Assembly: GCA_025738555.1 (NCBI GenBank)
Contig: JAOVFP010000012.1
Coordinates: 3,100,001 to 3,164,000 of the forward strand
DNA: 64,000 nt
Reading direction: 5' to 3'
Source of the DNA: Cyathus striatus
Lineage: Eukaryota; Basidiomycota; Agaricomycetes; Agaricales; Nidulariaceae
Position 1 is the stretch's first letter. Every line of letters starts with the position of its first letter. A program made the translations under genes and the position numbers. A model generated the notes under the pieces. That model did no database searches and had not been told where the DNA came from. It worked only from the letters and a program-made list of their open reading frames with translations. Below, piece after piece: positions 49,866-62,138 of this stretch.

Positions 49866-52800
49866 ATGCCACGTCCTAATAAGGAAAAGAAACTTACTGT
49901 TTGCTATTGCAGTCGGTGTAATGGGGTAATGATGACAGAAGCGCAATATCTTGCACACAAGGAAGAAACCAAGGCTGAAGCCAATCTTCGAGACCTTGAA
50001 GATTGAGTATTTTCCATCACTCTCCAGGATGTCTGTTCCTTGCCTACCCAAGACTCTCCACCGTTTCTTGCCCCACCTCTGTCGTATGAAATGGATGCAC
50101 AAATGATGTTCCAAAATTTATTTGAGTATGATAGGAATCTTGAAAGTTCTTGTGATAGCATCCATGCTGTGTATTTTGAGTGGCTAGAAGATGGAACACG
50201 GAATCCAGCCTCACAAAAAGAGGGTGCCAGGTTCCTCGCAAGAAGTGATGCACATGCATTTCTCGTGAACCAAGAAACCTGGCTATGAGACCTTATAGCT
50301 AGGCTTCATCTCATTCCCACTTCAGGTGACAATGCAAATACTTCATTCAAACATTCGATACAGGAACGAGCAGAGAATCTATTGGTGGACATCCATGTGT
50401 GCATTCGACGTTGGAGCAATCTGGGCATTTCTTATGGGAAATACTATGATACTAGTGAGTAACTTCGATGTTATTGAGAGTGCGATTAGTAACTTGATTG
50501 TCATAGGTAGTCACTTTGACCATCCCTTGCGCCTCGGCCATCCAATCATTGCAGCCTCCCTCTTCCTTACTGTCGCTGTCAATGTTTTTGTGAATACTGC
50601 CAGGCCTACTTGCAACTTTATCCTCCATATGGTCAAGCTTTTACTCGGTTCAGTTCTCTCAGCTGATCAGAAATCCGTGCTCGAATCGATACCTGAAGAC
50701 TTGCGAACCGCAAGAAAAAAGTTCAACTTGGATCCCAAAACAACTATATTCGCTACTTGTCAAGCCTGCACATCTATTTATCCCCCAGATGAAAAGGGTG
50801 GATACCCTTTTCGCTGTACCTTCAAACGCTTTACTGGTGTGAAACTGTGCGGAGTGCGCTTAACAAAGCATGCTGTTCAGAATGGTATAACCATCGCAGT
50901 TCCTTCGAGGCCATATGTAATGCAGGACTTTACGGCTTTTGCGGGAGCACTGTACTCGCGCCCTGGAATAGAGCAATTGATCGATCACACTAGGCACGCA
51001 ATATCTGTTGATGGGATTCGAGATATCAATCAAGCAGTAGCAATTCGTCAGTTCGTTGGTGCTGATGGTAAAGTATTCATTGACTCAAACGAAGAACTAT
51101 GTACTCTCTGGAGTATAAGCTACAACGCTTTTAACCCTTATCACAACAAAGCGGCAGGAAAATCGGCGTCAGTAGGATCATTGGCTCTTGTATGTCTTAG
51201 CTTACCCCCAAGTTTGCGGTACCGTTCAGAGAACATCTATCTCGCTGGGTTGATACCAGGGCCGCGTCAGCCATCATTAGATGGCCTAAATCCTTACTTA
51301 GCTCCATTAGTAGACGTCCTTCACAAGAGCTATCATCAGGGTACTTGGTATAGCCACATACGAACATCCTAATGGGATTTGTGGTCGTGAGGCTATTGTT
51401 CCTGCAGTTTGCGATCTACCTGGCTCTTGTAAACTTACAGGTTGTGCGTCGCATTCTGTGACAATTTTTTGTTCTCTGTGTCATCTCCGGAAGCCAGATA
51501 TTAATAACATCGACTGCTCTTCCACCAGCTGGATGCCAGTTACATATGAAGAGCACTTTAAAGCGGCGGCCGACTGGCGAGATGCTTCCACTAAAACTCA
51601 AAGGAATAATCTTTTTAAAAAAAATGGAGTTCAATGGTCAGAGCTTCTCTGTCTGGAATACTGGGATCCGACAAAGTATGCAGTCGTCGATGGAATGCAC
51701 AACTTATATCTAGGTCTGGTCAAACATCATTTTCGTGTAATCCTTGGTATGAATTGGGAAGAGAATCGGGAATATAACGAAACTCCGGAAATGAATGAAC
51801 CCACGGCCAAGTCAGTTCAGAAAGGGTTAGAAGTCATGTCGTCCCAGCCAACATCTTCAGGACTATGCAGGCTGTCTATTCCCGTGTTGCAATCACTTTG
51901 TCGACACTTCAATGTCTCAGAAAAGGTGAGACGAGTCAGTTGAAGGGTTAAGAAGCAGCAATATGTTAACGTACTGGTAAGTCATTTCTTTTTTTAATAG
52001 TTCACCATCAATTAATTAGATGAAAGCTTGAAATCTCAGGATCCAGGGAACGTAATGATGATTCTCATTCGATAGAACGTGCACGTACAATCATCCATGA
52101 TTTTGCCGATATCGAGATAGATACTGAAGGAACAAGCCCTGAAGAGGAATTCTCTAGAACTCCTCTTCTCGAACACGATGATTTAAAGGAGATACAAGAA
52201 GATATTTTGCATATGATCCGACCGAGCTGGCAAGCAGGTCCCCCAGTAAACTTTGGTTCACCGTCTCATGGGAAATTGAAAGCCGATCAATGGCAGACCT
52301 GCATTGACTACGACCTGACTGTTTCATTGGCGAAAATGTGGGGTGGTGGAGAAAGTAAAAACTCAGAAATAGATGGAAGGAAACAAAAAGCGGTTGAAAG
52401 CACGCTGCTTCTCACCATTGCTATTCATTACGCTACATCACACTGAGTTCAACCTGGACTTCATGACATGGAATTCAAGAAGTTCATATTAGCCTATCTT
52501 CATTCAATTCGAGAACTGAGGCCTGATGTCGACCTTCATCCCATTCATCACAATGCTATCCACCTGGCGACATACCTGTCATTGTTCAGACCAATTCATG
52601 GTTGGTGGATGTTCCCATTCGAGCAGTTAATTGGCAATTTACAAAAAATAAATATCAACTTTAAATTTGGCGAGTTTTATTGGCTACTTCGTATTACCTG
52701 CACTGATGGATCTTTAGGAGAGCTGGAAGCATCGATGTTGAATGCTTTCTGTGCTGCGTCGGAGCTGTGTGTATTCTTACAACGCCCAGGATGTCCTGAA

Positions 52801-53361
52801 ATTATCAGATGGAGTAGTGAAATCGTGCAAGAGTGTTTTCCTGATGTTCAGTCTGGGACATTGATTCACGATATGCGATTGTTGGCGGATGATACATGTC
52901 AGCCTACCAGCAGGAAAGATATTAAGCTCGATTTGGAAGTGTTACAAGCGGCCGGCTTCGCGGATGATACTAGAGTCACCGAATATGATCGATATATAGT
53001 CAATGGACGCCAGCTATCATCAAAGCATAACACATCGAGAAATAGCATAATATTCTATAAAGATCCTGATTCTGAGCAGCTAATTCCAGCCATAATTCGA
53101 CACATTTTTGAAGTAATTGACGAACAAGGATGTATTTTATTCGCAGTCCACCCTTATAGGCAACAGGCAGACATACCAAGCGTATTCGACCGATTTGAAG
53201 AGTTCAGTGTCAGTCTCTGGAAGGATTTATTAGATGAGAGAGTTTGTGTAATCTCAAACAAGATTCAGATCTACCCCGCGAGCAAGTGCAAATGGACTGA
53301 TGGAGTTTTGGCCTTGAAGCCCTATATTCATATACGCATTGCTATTGGGCTATCTATTTAA
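49866..53361 (+). pseudogene. CACTA (Tnp2-type) transposase, inactivated
   Basis: ATG 49866 opens MPRPNKEKKLTVCYCSRC, a zinc-finger-like start. Further on: an intron at 50455-50506; the core with LALVCLSLPPSLRYRSENIY, LAGLIPGPRQPS and LNPYLAPLVD; a Cys motif (FCSLCHLRKPDINN); EEHFKAAADWRDAS; WDPTKYAVVDGMHNLYLGL; HGKLKADQWQTC; and the distal part HPIHHNAIHLATYLSLF, GELEASMLNAFC. These are diagnostic of fungal Tnp2 transposases, which cut and paste CACTA elements at CAC termini. The gene is broken by TGA codons at 50004-50006, 50286-50288 and 52444-52446 and by a frame shift near 51370. Otherwise length and motif order are complete. It sits in the middle of the 36372-62138 element, whose ends fit this superfamily. 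Confidence 0.9.
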
Positions 53362-53455
53362 TATCGACGACTTATGAGATGATTGCTACAGGATTTCTAA
53401 TGCATTTTGCAAGGTATATACTTACGTACATATATGTTCCACCACTACATTGTTA

Positions 53456-54958
53456 TTAGTCCATTTCTTTAAGTAGTTGCTTTATGAAGTCACCGCTGTC
53501 GGGGCGACGTATCCATATGTCGGGAGAACAACTTACTGACTCCAGCTCGGGGCAGTACATCCGAAGCTTTGTTATAAAAGACTGCATGTAGTCCTTGCTT
53601 TTGGTGAACTGCAGGCTATTTCCATAAGGTGGGTGTATCGTTAGGCTCCTTAGCCTTGAAGCATGCTTCATTAATTTGATAAAGTAATCCTAATAATCTA
53701 ATTCAGGTAGATGGCTGGGAAAGATGGCAACACAATGCACATGATAAAGAATTTCTGAACAATCCAAACAGATATCAATCTTTTGACATTTGCGTATGGC
53801 ACTAATGTCGGGTATGGAGCACTTGCACTGCATTTTGGCTACCATATGTTCATCCATTGAGTAAGGAAGCACAATGGTAATGCTCGTGTTGGAATCGAAA
53901 ACGTACATGGATTGGAGAGGGGAAGTAATGTTCGCTATGGCCCTGCAGAATTCGTGATTATCTGGATTGGGAAATGAATTGGATAGTCGAAGCTGAATTG
54001 TCTTCAATGAAGACGAGACGGCTGTCAGCTGGAACTGCTCGCTACATGTAATATCGGTAACACTCTCTGGTATCTTGATGAACCCTTTCCTGACTGACTT
54101 ACATCCTTCCGGTGTACAATAGATCCATAAATGTTGTAGTTGGCACATAGTGGAAGACGTGGTGGATGGCACAAATGAAAATGGTTCGTCACAGGAGATC
54201 AAGAGTGTCTTTAGGGTCTGCAGCGATCCACAAACCAAGATTGGTATGATATCTCTTCCACTTTTCCCTTTGATGCTTAAAAATTCTAGCGACGGTCCGT
54301 CCAGAAGCACAGACAATATGTCAAGCATTTTAGAATCACCGAATATGTGAGTCGCTATACGGAGGTTTCGTAGCCCAACTGCAACACCGTTTTTGATTAT
54401 GTCGCAAGGTATCTCCGGCAGACACGGTAAGGCTATCGTGGAACGCAGTACTCGTGGAGAGTAGGTGCTGTCAAGGCCAACACTTGTACATGAAGGAGGG
54501 AGGCTCACCAGAATAGCAGTGATGGAACAGATGACTTGGAGCTCTGCCGGCAGAGTATCTTCTCCGTCATCATAACTATGAACTATGGTGAACTCTTCCA
54601 TACCAGAAGCCTTGCTTAAGAATGTACGTAGTCCTGTAAGGTGCTCTAGCACACAGTGTAGGCTGACATCTACTCTGAGGCGTCGGGAACGTGTGGATAG
54701 ATTGGCTAGAAGATGAATTGCAGCCGGACTAACGACTCCTTTAAGCGATATATTGGTACGTCCGAAAATGTCAGTGTTCAGTGCTCCTTGCCTTCTAAGA
54801 AACACTTCCGTAGTAGCATAGCACAATTGTCGATTAGTGTGGATCAGCGACAACAAGCAACCATCCTCTGCTTGAATAATTATCAAGTCAACCAATTCCA
54901 CTGGAAGGTTCAGAATGGGGAAGACAGGAGCCGTTTTACACTGCTTCTTGACGGTAAT
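53456..54958 (-). CDS. F-box/LRR-like protein
   Basis: An exon beginning at 54958 (after a CTTCTAG acceptor) reads PILNLPVELVDLIIIQAEDG and LSLIHTNRQLCYATTEVFLRR, an F-box-like start. About 400 residues of leucine-rich repeats follow (GLRNLRIATHIFG, SLEFLSIKGKSG, LQHLWIYCTPEG). F-box proteins usually link substrates to SCF ubiquitin ligases; here that is inference. An in-frame TAG at 53690-53692 separates the last 72 residues. It may be a nonsense change (Gln to stop) or may be removed by a possible 51-nt intron with a weak GTGCAT donor ending in that TAG. The true start exon upstream is not identified. The 3' end converges with the transposase. Confidence 0.65.
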
Positions 54959-55961
54959 CTAGAAGTTGAAAAGTTAGACATGAATTGTTCAAGTGTCTAT
55001 TTGCTTAAGCATACCACTTTTCGTCGTTTTCAAATGCCCTTACTTCACAAGGGGCTGTCAAGCTTTTGAGTACCGCATTTGTAACTACCACCCTTTACAC
55101 TGATGTCTTTGACAAGGGTCCTTCTGATCGCCCGCGCAACAGAAGAATACTCCTGAGTTATTTGGTTAGATATCGAAGAACATAGCCTGGTAAGTTTCTA
55201 TTACCACATACCAGGTCGCAGCTGAGAGGTCTAACAATGTTTCGGATATTTGCCATTTGTCGAAATGAGTTGAAGATTATAGCTTAAGACTGAGGAGGAA
55301 ATATATGCACAGTGAAGATTGGGGAACGGTAATGTTGATATGCTTCGGCATTGAATGAATTAGTAATTAATTTATACAAGCTGACCATTTGTTTTCGAAT
55401 GGGTGTATAGAATTCATTCGCAAATCACAATTAACTTTAGCCTCTCCACAATTCACAAAAGGTTGATGAATCATGGCAATGATAATATGTATTAGCAGCC
55501 TTCGATATCGAGGGGGCATCGGTCTGGTAGTCCCTAGGTCCGATCCGTAAAATGATGCGTTATGAAACGCAGTGGCGTTCAGCAACGGGATGGACTCCAC
55601 TGTCAAACTGCTATTGTTTTTACTACCAATCCGCTGAACAAGCACCAGTCGGTCTCCATAAGAGATTCAGATGGTGTCGAACAATAATTTGTTCACCGAG
55701 TCGTCCTCTATCTTTCTTTTATCTACATGACTCACAATTCCATTAGACTAGCTAGATTAAGCATGCTCTACTTTCGCTGAGTAGAAAAATGAGTGAGGAA
55801 ATGAGGTATCAAAACAATACAATAGGTATGATACACATCTTGATACTTATACTATTGCTACGAGGTGTGGTTCCATCACACCACCCTCCTCATGAAGTCA
55901 GATACTCTCACTATGCGTACTTATAAATTTTGCGTTTGCTTTGAGGAATTAATTTTCGCAG
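54959..55961. other. Spacer between the F-box gene and W2
   Basis: Likely holds the first exons of both divergent genes. A short hairpin (cctggta...taccagg) is at about 55188-55211. Nothing else is recognisable. Confidence 0.4.
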
Positions 55962-57413
55962 TTTGACTTGGAATATACGTTCACTCGCCATTCGAAGGCG
56001 ATCAACACATTGAAGATAAGCCCAGATGGTACAAAATTGGCTAGCAGTGGTAAGTGCAATTTTGTACTATAGATTGAGCATTATACGAATGAATAAAATA
56101 CCCTTCCAGGCGATGACGGACTTGTAGTAATATGGGACCTGGATTCTGGTGAAAGCCTTTGGGAAGCGTCCGTGATTGGGGAAGTTACTACGATCTGCTG
56201 GGCCTCGTTCCCCGAAACTGGTACCACAGTGTTATATTTTGGAACTGGAAGTGGTGTCATACGAGGATATCAGGAAGATACCTTTGGTGATAGTTATGAA
56301 CAAGTGTTGGCAATCTCTGTGCATGATGGCCCCTTGGAGGACTTGAAGTTCGACCCGTTCCATAGTCGACTTGCTTCACTCGGAGAAGGTTACCTCAAGG
56401 TTTGGAACTTAAATTTTCCAGGTAAGCAATTCATCTTCAAAATCCTATGTATTTCCCACCTAACCTCTTTAGGTCAGGCCATGTTGTATGTGGAGACAAC
56501 TCCTCTTCCTCACATGGCTAGAAATGTCGCATTTATTGAGAATGGAACAGAACTAGTTCTCTGTTATTTGGAATCCCGTGAAATGTACGTCATATTGTCC
56601 CTCCATTTGTAAAAGTGTTAAATCATGCGGTACCAGTTTCTGCTGTCAAATGTCACCTTGGAAGATGCGATGGATCCATGAGATACACACCAGAATGTTA
56701 GTCTTTTGCCGTCGCAGTTACGTTAACTCACCCAGTACCATTTCTTAAGTGGTCATGCAATTGTTAGTGCTGACAACGATACTTTAATTGTTTCAAATCT
56801 TAGAGATGGTGTCAACATTTATGCTATACCTCTGGTACAGCCGCTTCGATCACTAAAACATGCCATTCACTCAAATGTACCTCTCGTTGTCTCAACGGCA
56901 TTTGAAGGTGAGCTGGTTGTTGTCGGCAGTGATGATGGAGTAGTACACATATATGATCAGTGTTTGGGAACATTAATCACATTATTACCCCATGGCTATG
57001 GTAAGTTATTATGGTATATGTATGCGGCTGATGTCACATTAACTATTCTGTTGTTAGTTGGTACACTAGTCCAAATCACTGAGGTTCGTTCAATGTGCCT
57101 AGTACACAAGCAACTCTAATCACGGTTACAGGCATTCAGTTCTGATGAGCATTGTGTGATTGCGACTGGGACATTGGATAGGGACGCCATCGAAATAAAA
57201 GTATGGATGTCAGGTACCAGAAATTCACCCACCAGTACCTTCCCGAAAAATCGTCCGTGCCCTACTTCTGAACAGACATCTCATATGCAAATATTTCAGC
57301 GAAGAATGCCAGCAGTAATTGAAGTGGCCGGCGGGATCGCTATCTTTTGTCTACTATTTATTTACATTGTAGGGTACGAATACTTGGCAAACATTGTGGC
57401 CTTTGCATTGTAA
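55962..57413 (+). CDS. WD40-repeat protein W2 with C-terminal membrane anchor
   Basis: From an acceptor at 55961 the exons read FDLEYTFTRHSKAINTLKIS, then GDDGLVVIWDLDSGESLWEA, GPLEDLKFDPFHSRLASLGE, RDGVNIYAIPLVQPL, ELVVVGSDDGVVHIYD, and HCVIATGTLDRDAIEIKVW. GT-AG introns separate them at about 56040-56110, 56421-56474, 56595-56637, 56698-56739, 57001-57058 and 57085-57131. The blades form a WD40 propeller. The end has a hydrophobic segment (VAGGIAIFCLLFIYIVGY), a probable single membrane anchor with the propeller in the cytosol. No stop was found within the exons. The first exon is not resolved. It is the better-preserved paralogue of W1. Confidence 0.72.
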
Positions 57414-59178
57414 TTCGCTCGTCAAATGCTACAGAACGTCTCCGACAAACGCTGGGCATTATACGAGAGATTTGACACGTCAAACACCCATATGGCTTCC
57501 AGGCCCCAAGACAACCACCTCATGGTGCGTGCTCCCCCAGGGATGCCTCCGTTTACCCCCTCCTGGTGCCCTACCCTCGGTATGGCATCCCGAGCTACAT
57601 TATATAACGACAACAGGCTACGCATACTTTCCCTTCTCCTTTATGATACAGCATATTTCCTAACCCTTACTAACTGTACATTCTCCTTGCATTCTCATTC
57701 CAGTCTCTTCCAAAATATTATTAATCACTACAACATTACAACTTTTCAGCTATGTACTATGTATTCCATTCAATTTCCGCTTTCGAGCACTAACGATATG
57801 GTAGATAGAAAAAACACAATAGTTACAGATACTTACGGGTAACATATATCGTACCAGCCCACCATCCTACAACTTCTTGGTGTCTTTCCAGTGCACACAT
57901 AGAAGTGGACTGTCTATTATGAGGATGGGTCAGTGTTAATTGGTTTGCATTGATACGAGACTTACTTCAACTTCTGTAATTTCAAGCCCTTTTGCCCTCC
58001 TCTCATCATTTTCCTCTCCTTGATGATAAATGCCCAACAGCCTAGCCGCTCTCCAATGCCCCCCCGGGCTGCCCCAGCGCACCATAACCCGGTCGCCTAC
58101 CTAATGTGATCTTGGTGTCTAGAAAACAAGAAACTGAAGAGAAAGGTATTCACATTATAAAACTCAGCCTGCTTCTTATAGCTGATGAAGGTTGGTTCTA
58201 TTGCCATGTTTAAAGATCACCTGCAAACATTATTTCGAGAAAACCACCTGAAATAACAAGAATCTACCTCAATTTTAGATCTCTGAATGCCCGGTACAAT
58301 TCAGTAGACGAGCAAGACGATGTGGGACTTGAGAAGCGTTTGAAAGCTTATTTCGAACGGATACCTGCCACTACCCCACCTACTCTCCAAATCGGTGACA
58401 ACACTTGGCCTACTTCCCCTCCCCACGACTAACCAACAACCAATGACGACGACGTTCCCCCACCCACGATCCACTCCCCCCCCCCAAACACCGCCCCACA
58501 GTGTAGACGGCTACACCTACACTGACGCCTCCACAATGCCGCCCCGCTCACGACTCTTCTTGCTCCCCCAGTCCTCGACCTACATCTCAGTGACCCAGTG
58601 CCGCATCTCTCCTCCTCGCTGACCCGTCCCTTACCTCAACGTTCCCCTCCTCAACTCGCTTCCTTCTGCTGTCACCATCACCGCCTCCTCGCCGACCCGT
58701 CCTCTACCTCAACGCCTCCCACCTCAACGAGCACGCATCCTCTACCACGCGTCCCCTACCCTCAACGTCCCCCACCTCAATGCGCTCCTTTCTGCCACCA
58801 CCACCGCCTCCTCACTGACCCCTACCTCAACGCCCCCCCACCTCAACGTTCCATTCTGCCATGTGATACTGACACCACGCGCATACGTCGGAGCCTGGTC
58901 AGCCCCTTCCCCTAGCTCGAGTCAACGCCGCCTGCTACGTCACGTCTCACAGCGCCATCTACACATCATAGGCCCTGTCCACCCCTCCTCTGCGGTCCCC
59001 TTCTCCCACCTCCTCCCACCACTGCCTTGTCTGGACAACTCCATGCCGTCGCCTTCTCCCCATTTCGTCTCGCTATGACCGCCCCCTTCCCTGTGTCTGC
59101 ATCACGATGGCTGTCTTCTACGACCACAGCGTCCCCTTCTCCTGCCTCTCATCATCACCGGCCTCGTTACCTTATCTG
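57414..59178. other. Pyrimidine-rich region with a possible exon
   Basis: Between about 58290 and 58431 an open stretch on the plus strand reads LNARYNSVDEQDDVGLEKRL and ends WPTSPPHD and a stop, preceded by a good acceptor (CAATTTTAG). A coiled-coil-like piece may precede it at 58125. The rest (58440-59170) is C/T-rich and gives Pro/Ser-rich frames in all phases, which I do not call genes. Confidence 0.4.
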
Positions 59179-60273
59179 GGCTGTACACCGTACCATATGG
59201 AAGATTTTTTTAAGCTCGAAAGAACGGTACGGTCTGTATTACGGATACGGGACGGATTTATATGGTATACAGGTCTTATTTCAAAAATTTTGTTTGCAAA
59301 TCGCTGCCATCTCCATCCGCCACAATATCAATGTCGCCTTCAAGTGCCGCAGATTACTCACCTCCTTCTGCTTATGGACAGGTAAGTCTGAGATAAGTTA
59401 GAGGTGTTCAGTTGCTGATGGTCTTGCTTATAGACTGATATGCAACCCACTACAGCATCTTCAGCGCAGGGGCCACAACTTCTTATTACTTACCTCACCA
59501 CTGCTAGTAGGTAAGGCAATTTTACTGCATTTTACAGATATAATGTTAACCTTGATGCCAGTGGTTGTGGTCGAAGTCCTCTTTCACCAGAAGTTGACTC
59601 GCCTGACGGATTAGCCGACCTACCTCTCATTTCTCCATTAATCACTATGCCAGTAGACTTATTCCCCGATATCCCAGAAGCTCATTGACCACTTCTTGAT
59701 TCTCCTATCACTTTCGCGGTGGTCCCACCTCAGACTGTCGTTTTCGAAATGGATATGTCGCACGCGCCATCGTCACCACCCCCACACTCTAAGTCATCAT
59801 CTCATGACTCTGTCGTCACGCAGGTATGCCCACCAGTGTCCAGCAACGTATTGCAACTTGTTGAGGCTGAGATAGAACGTCAGCTTGAAGGGAGATCGTT
59901 GTTGCCGTCGCCAGTACTTACTCTGACGGTATCTCTTGTAGCTTCACCGATGTCTGGGACAAAGGAGGAAGAGGAATTTGCTTCTACGGTACGGTTTTGA
60001 CCGTAAACAAACCATATGAATACGGCCATATTATGGTTATATATGGTTATACAGTTCAACTTCTCGATACTTTGTTATGGAAAGTGACTGGCACGCATTT
60101 CTCCATCCAATATAAATATCATATGCTCGGGTTCATCTACAGCCCATTCCAGAATAGGACTCGGTTTTGCAGCCATACCGTATGAAGAAGTCTCTAAAGC
60201 CTCGACGGGACGGTTACGGGTCCGTATATACGACTACCGTATAACCGTATCATACGGCGACAGTGTACAGCCC
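59179..60273. mobile_element. 1.1-kb TIR element with a captured gene
   Basis: Starts GGGCTGTACAC and ends in GTGTACAGCCC. Subterminal palindromic runs of ccgtac/gtacgg type occur at 59190-59270 and 60200-60260. The interior is not a transposase but a spliced host-like frame (59331-60000). No convincing target duplication was found, so the class is unknown; the ends are clear, the movement is inferred. Confidence 0.6.
59331..60000 (+). pseudogene. Ser/Pro-rich captured gene fragment
   Basis: ATG 59331 (MSPSSAADYSPPSAYGQ), exons 59331-59381, 59434-59510 and 59562-60000, joined by GTAAGT...TAG and a 51-nt GTAAGG...CAG intron; all junctions keep frame. The third exon reads SPEVDSPDGLADLPLISPL, VFEMDMSHAPSSPP and VLQLVEAEIERQLEGRSLLP (a short helix) and ends at 60000. 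A TGA at 59686-59688 sits where Arg fits. No known domain was seen. It lies wholly inside a TIR element, so it was probably captured by it. Confidence 0.5.
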
Positions 60274-61012
60274 TATAATGTATCACCATCAGCAACACTA
60301 TGCCATCTCGCAGCACCACCACCTCACGGTTTTGCACCACCCCCATCTTACATGACCACGTCACATCCACCTCAGTGCTTAGCCATGGCCTGTCTCTCCC
60401 ACTCGCACCCCACACCGTTGTTCTACCTCTACACCAAGTAGAGCCTCTCCCCCTCACGATGACTTTATACATATTCATAGATTTATCTATTAATTAAAAT
60501 ATATTTTAATGTACGTTTACTATCTAAGTACTAAGTTTTAACCCCCTCCTATACCTCACCCTTCGACTTCGATCACAGCTACACTAGCACGCCCCTCATG
60601 CTTCTGCGACATTGCCCGGCATTGCCACAAGATAATCACTGGCAACGTCAAATTATGGGGCAATGTCAAATTCTAGTAGCCTATAGTGTCGGTGTATTAC
60701 TGCATTTAACATACTTTATTGTTCAGTCCTTGACCGAATAGTACCTCCAGAACTCTATTGTCTCATTCTCCATACCAACCCATCTATTCTTATTTGGTGA
60801 GGTGATATTGTTCTGAATTCTACATGTTTCCTTCCTTGTTAATTATCTTCTTTTTTGTTTCTCAGACTATAAGTACACATCTATATCATGATGTGTACAT
60901 TAAAAATGCCTGCCACTAGAAACTACCGTGTTTTGCGCCATTTTTCTCCATTGACTATATGCTCATGATTTTCGCTGGAACGTATTCTGAGCTCACCTCC
61001 GTGCACTCTTAG
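60274..61012. other. Spacer without a recognisable gene
   Basis: Short Ser/Pro/Thr-rich frames (60300-60500) and a palindrome acatctatatcatgatgtgt near 60880. It may contain the first exon of the 61013-61449 gene; a candidate ATG is at about 60910. Confidence 0.4.
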
Positions 61013-61449
61013 GACTTGCTTTCCCCAAGAAGAGGACACTGAACCGTCAACAAGCTCTGGAGTACTTATTCCTAAACCCCGGGGCGAGGCAGGAAAAAAT
61101 TATAAAATAGTTGACCATGTGGAATGCAGCCAGGAGCGGCTTAGCGATATAGAGGTGATAATTTATTTCAGAGCAATATTTATTTTCTTACCATTGTGAC
61201 ATGCAGAACTATATTATTCAATTAGCCCACGAGGAGTTGGATTTCGGAATTACTTACGCTGCTCAGGAAAGCAGTAAACTTGACATTGTATGTGAGAAGG
61301 TACATCTTTCCACAAATTATTGTGACATTATCTAATGACCGCTTCTGAAGGCTGCAGGTCGATATCCTGATCTTTGCAAATATGACAGCAATTGGCTCAT
61401 TCTTGATATTATCAAGATCAAAATGCGAAATTTCCGAAAAAGTCGCTGA
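61013..61449 (+). CDS. IPKPRGE-family protein, copy 2 (5' end missing)
   Basis: Exons 61013-61154, 61207-61299 and 61351-61449 read QEEDTEPSTSSGVLIPKPRG, NYIIQLAHEELDFGITYAAQ and AAGRYPDLCKYDSNWLILDI, ending MRNFRKSR and a stop. Introns are 51-52 nt with GT-AG borders and no stop interrupts the frame. It matches copy 1 (49003-49567) in the IPKPRGE start, the middle helices, the YPDL...NW block and the short basic end. Function unknown. It is the last gene before the right arm of the giant element and lies on the opposite strand to copy 1. Confidence 0.72.
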
Positions 61450-61610
61450 ACACCGGTCACATCTGCAGCTGAAGGAGGATCTGTAATGAAGAGGAAAGAA
61501 GCCAGGGTCGTTCATGGCACAGGAGCTTGAGTAGAGTTTCAAATTTTCATTTTCTATGTCTTTGCAAATATGGACATATTTACGGTGTGGGAAATTGTAT
61601 ATATGTAGTT

Positions 61611-62138
61611 GAGTGGGGATGGAGCGGGGAGTTGAGTGGGTTATGAGCGGGTGTGAGTGGCCTGTGAGTGGCCCTGTGAGCGGGACAATCAATATGATAC
61701 ATTACCATATTTACAATCTGCACGTACATAGGGTAGGACAACATATTTTTGATTACATTTAGAATTGGCAAGTGGATCTGATGAACGAACCAATCCAGAC
61801 TCTGTTACCAGGACAAATTCTGAATGTGCGATAAGATAGGGGCACCGAACATAGCCAGAATCTGTGTTTAGATAGGATCAGTGAACAAATGTGCGTCCCA
61901 ATTCAGGATTTGTGCAAGAATCTGCGTTAACAACCAATTTTTCACACAAATTCTACCTTTGTTCTATTGTCATTTTCTCAATATGGAAGCGCGATATGGG
62001 TTTAGAACCAATCCATCATTATTTTCTAAATATGAACATGAATCTGTTCAAGGAGCCAATTTTGATACACATTCTAATTGTTAAGAAAATCTGTTTGTAC
62101 CATATTTACCCCGCCCCGATTCAGTCCTGTCTGAGGTG
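61611..62138. repeat. Right terminal inverted repeat of the giant element
   Basis: Complement of 36372-37993 without the nested element. Ends CTGAGGTG at 62138, followed by ATA. The inner part contains a run of gagtgg/gagcgg motifs (61611-61685). Confidence 0.88.

Larger units (their letters stand above)
36372..62138. mobile_element. 25.8-kb CACTA-type transposon with cargo genes
   Basis: Both ends read CACCTCAGACAGG inward, and ATA lies directly outside each (36369-36371 and 62139-62141). The inverted arms are about 528 bp. The outer 362 bp match base for base in length; the left arm is interrupted only by the 36734-37824 element. Each arm has a single terminus, so they are not two separate small elements. 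A Tnp2-type CACTA transposase lies in the middle, and CAC ends with a 3-bp duplication are the hallmark of that superfamily. Inside are 8-9 other genes or relics. The transposase carries stops and a frame shift, so this copy is not autonomous now. No empty site was found; that is the main gap in the evidence. Confidence 0.75.

Noticed and set aside
58440..59170. Several Pro/Ser-rich frames
   Set aside because: C/T-rich low-complexity DNA gives such frames in every phase; no splice pattern or homologous motif.
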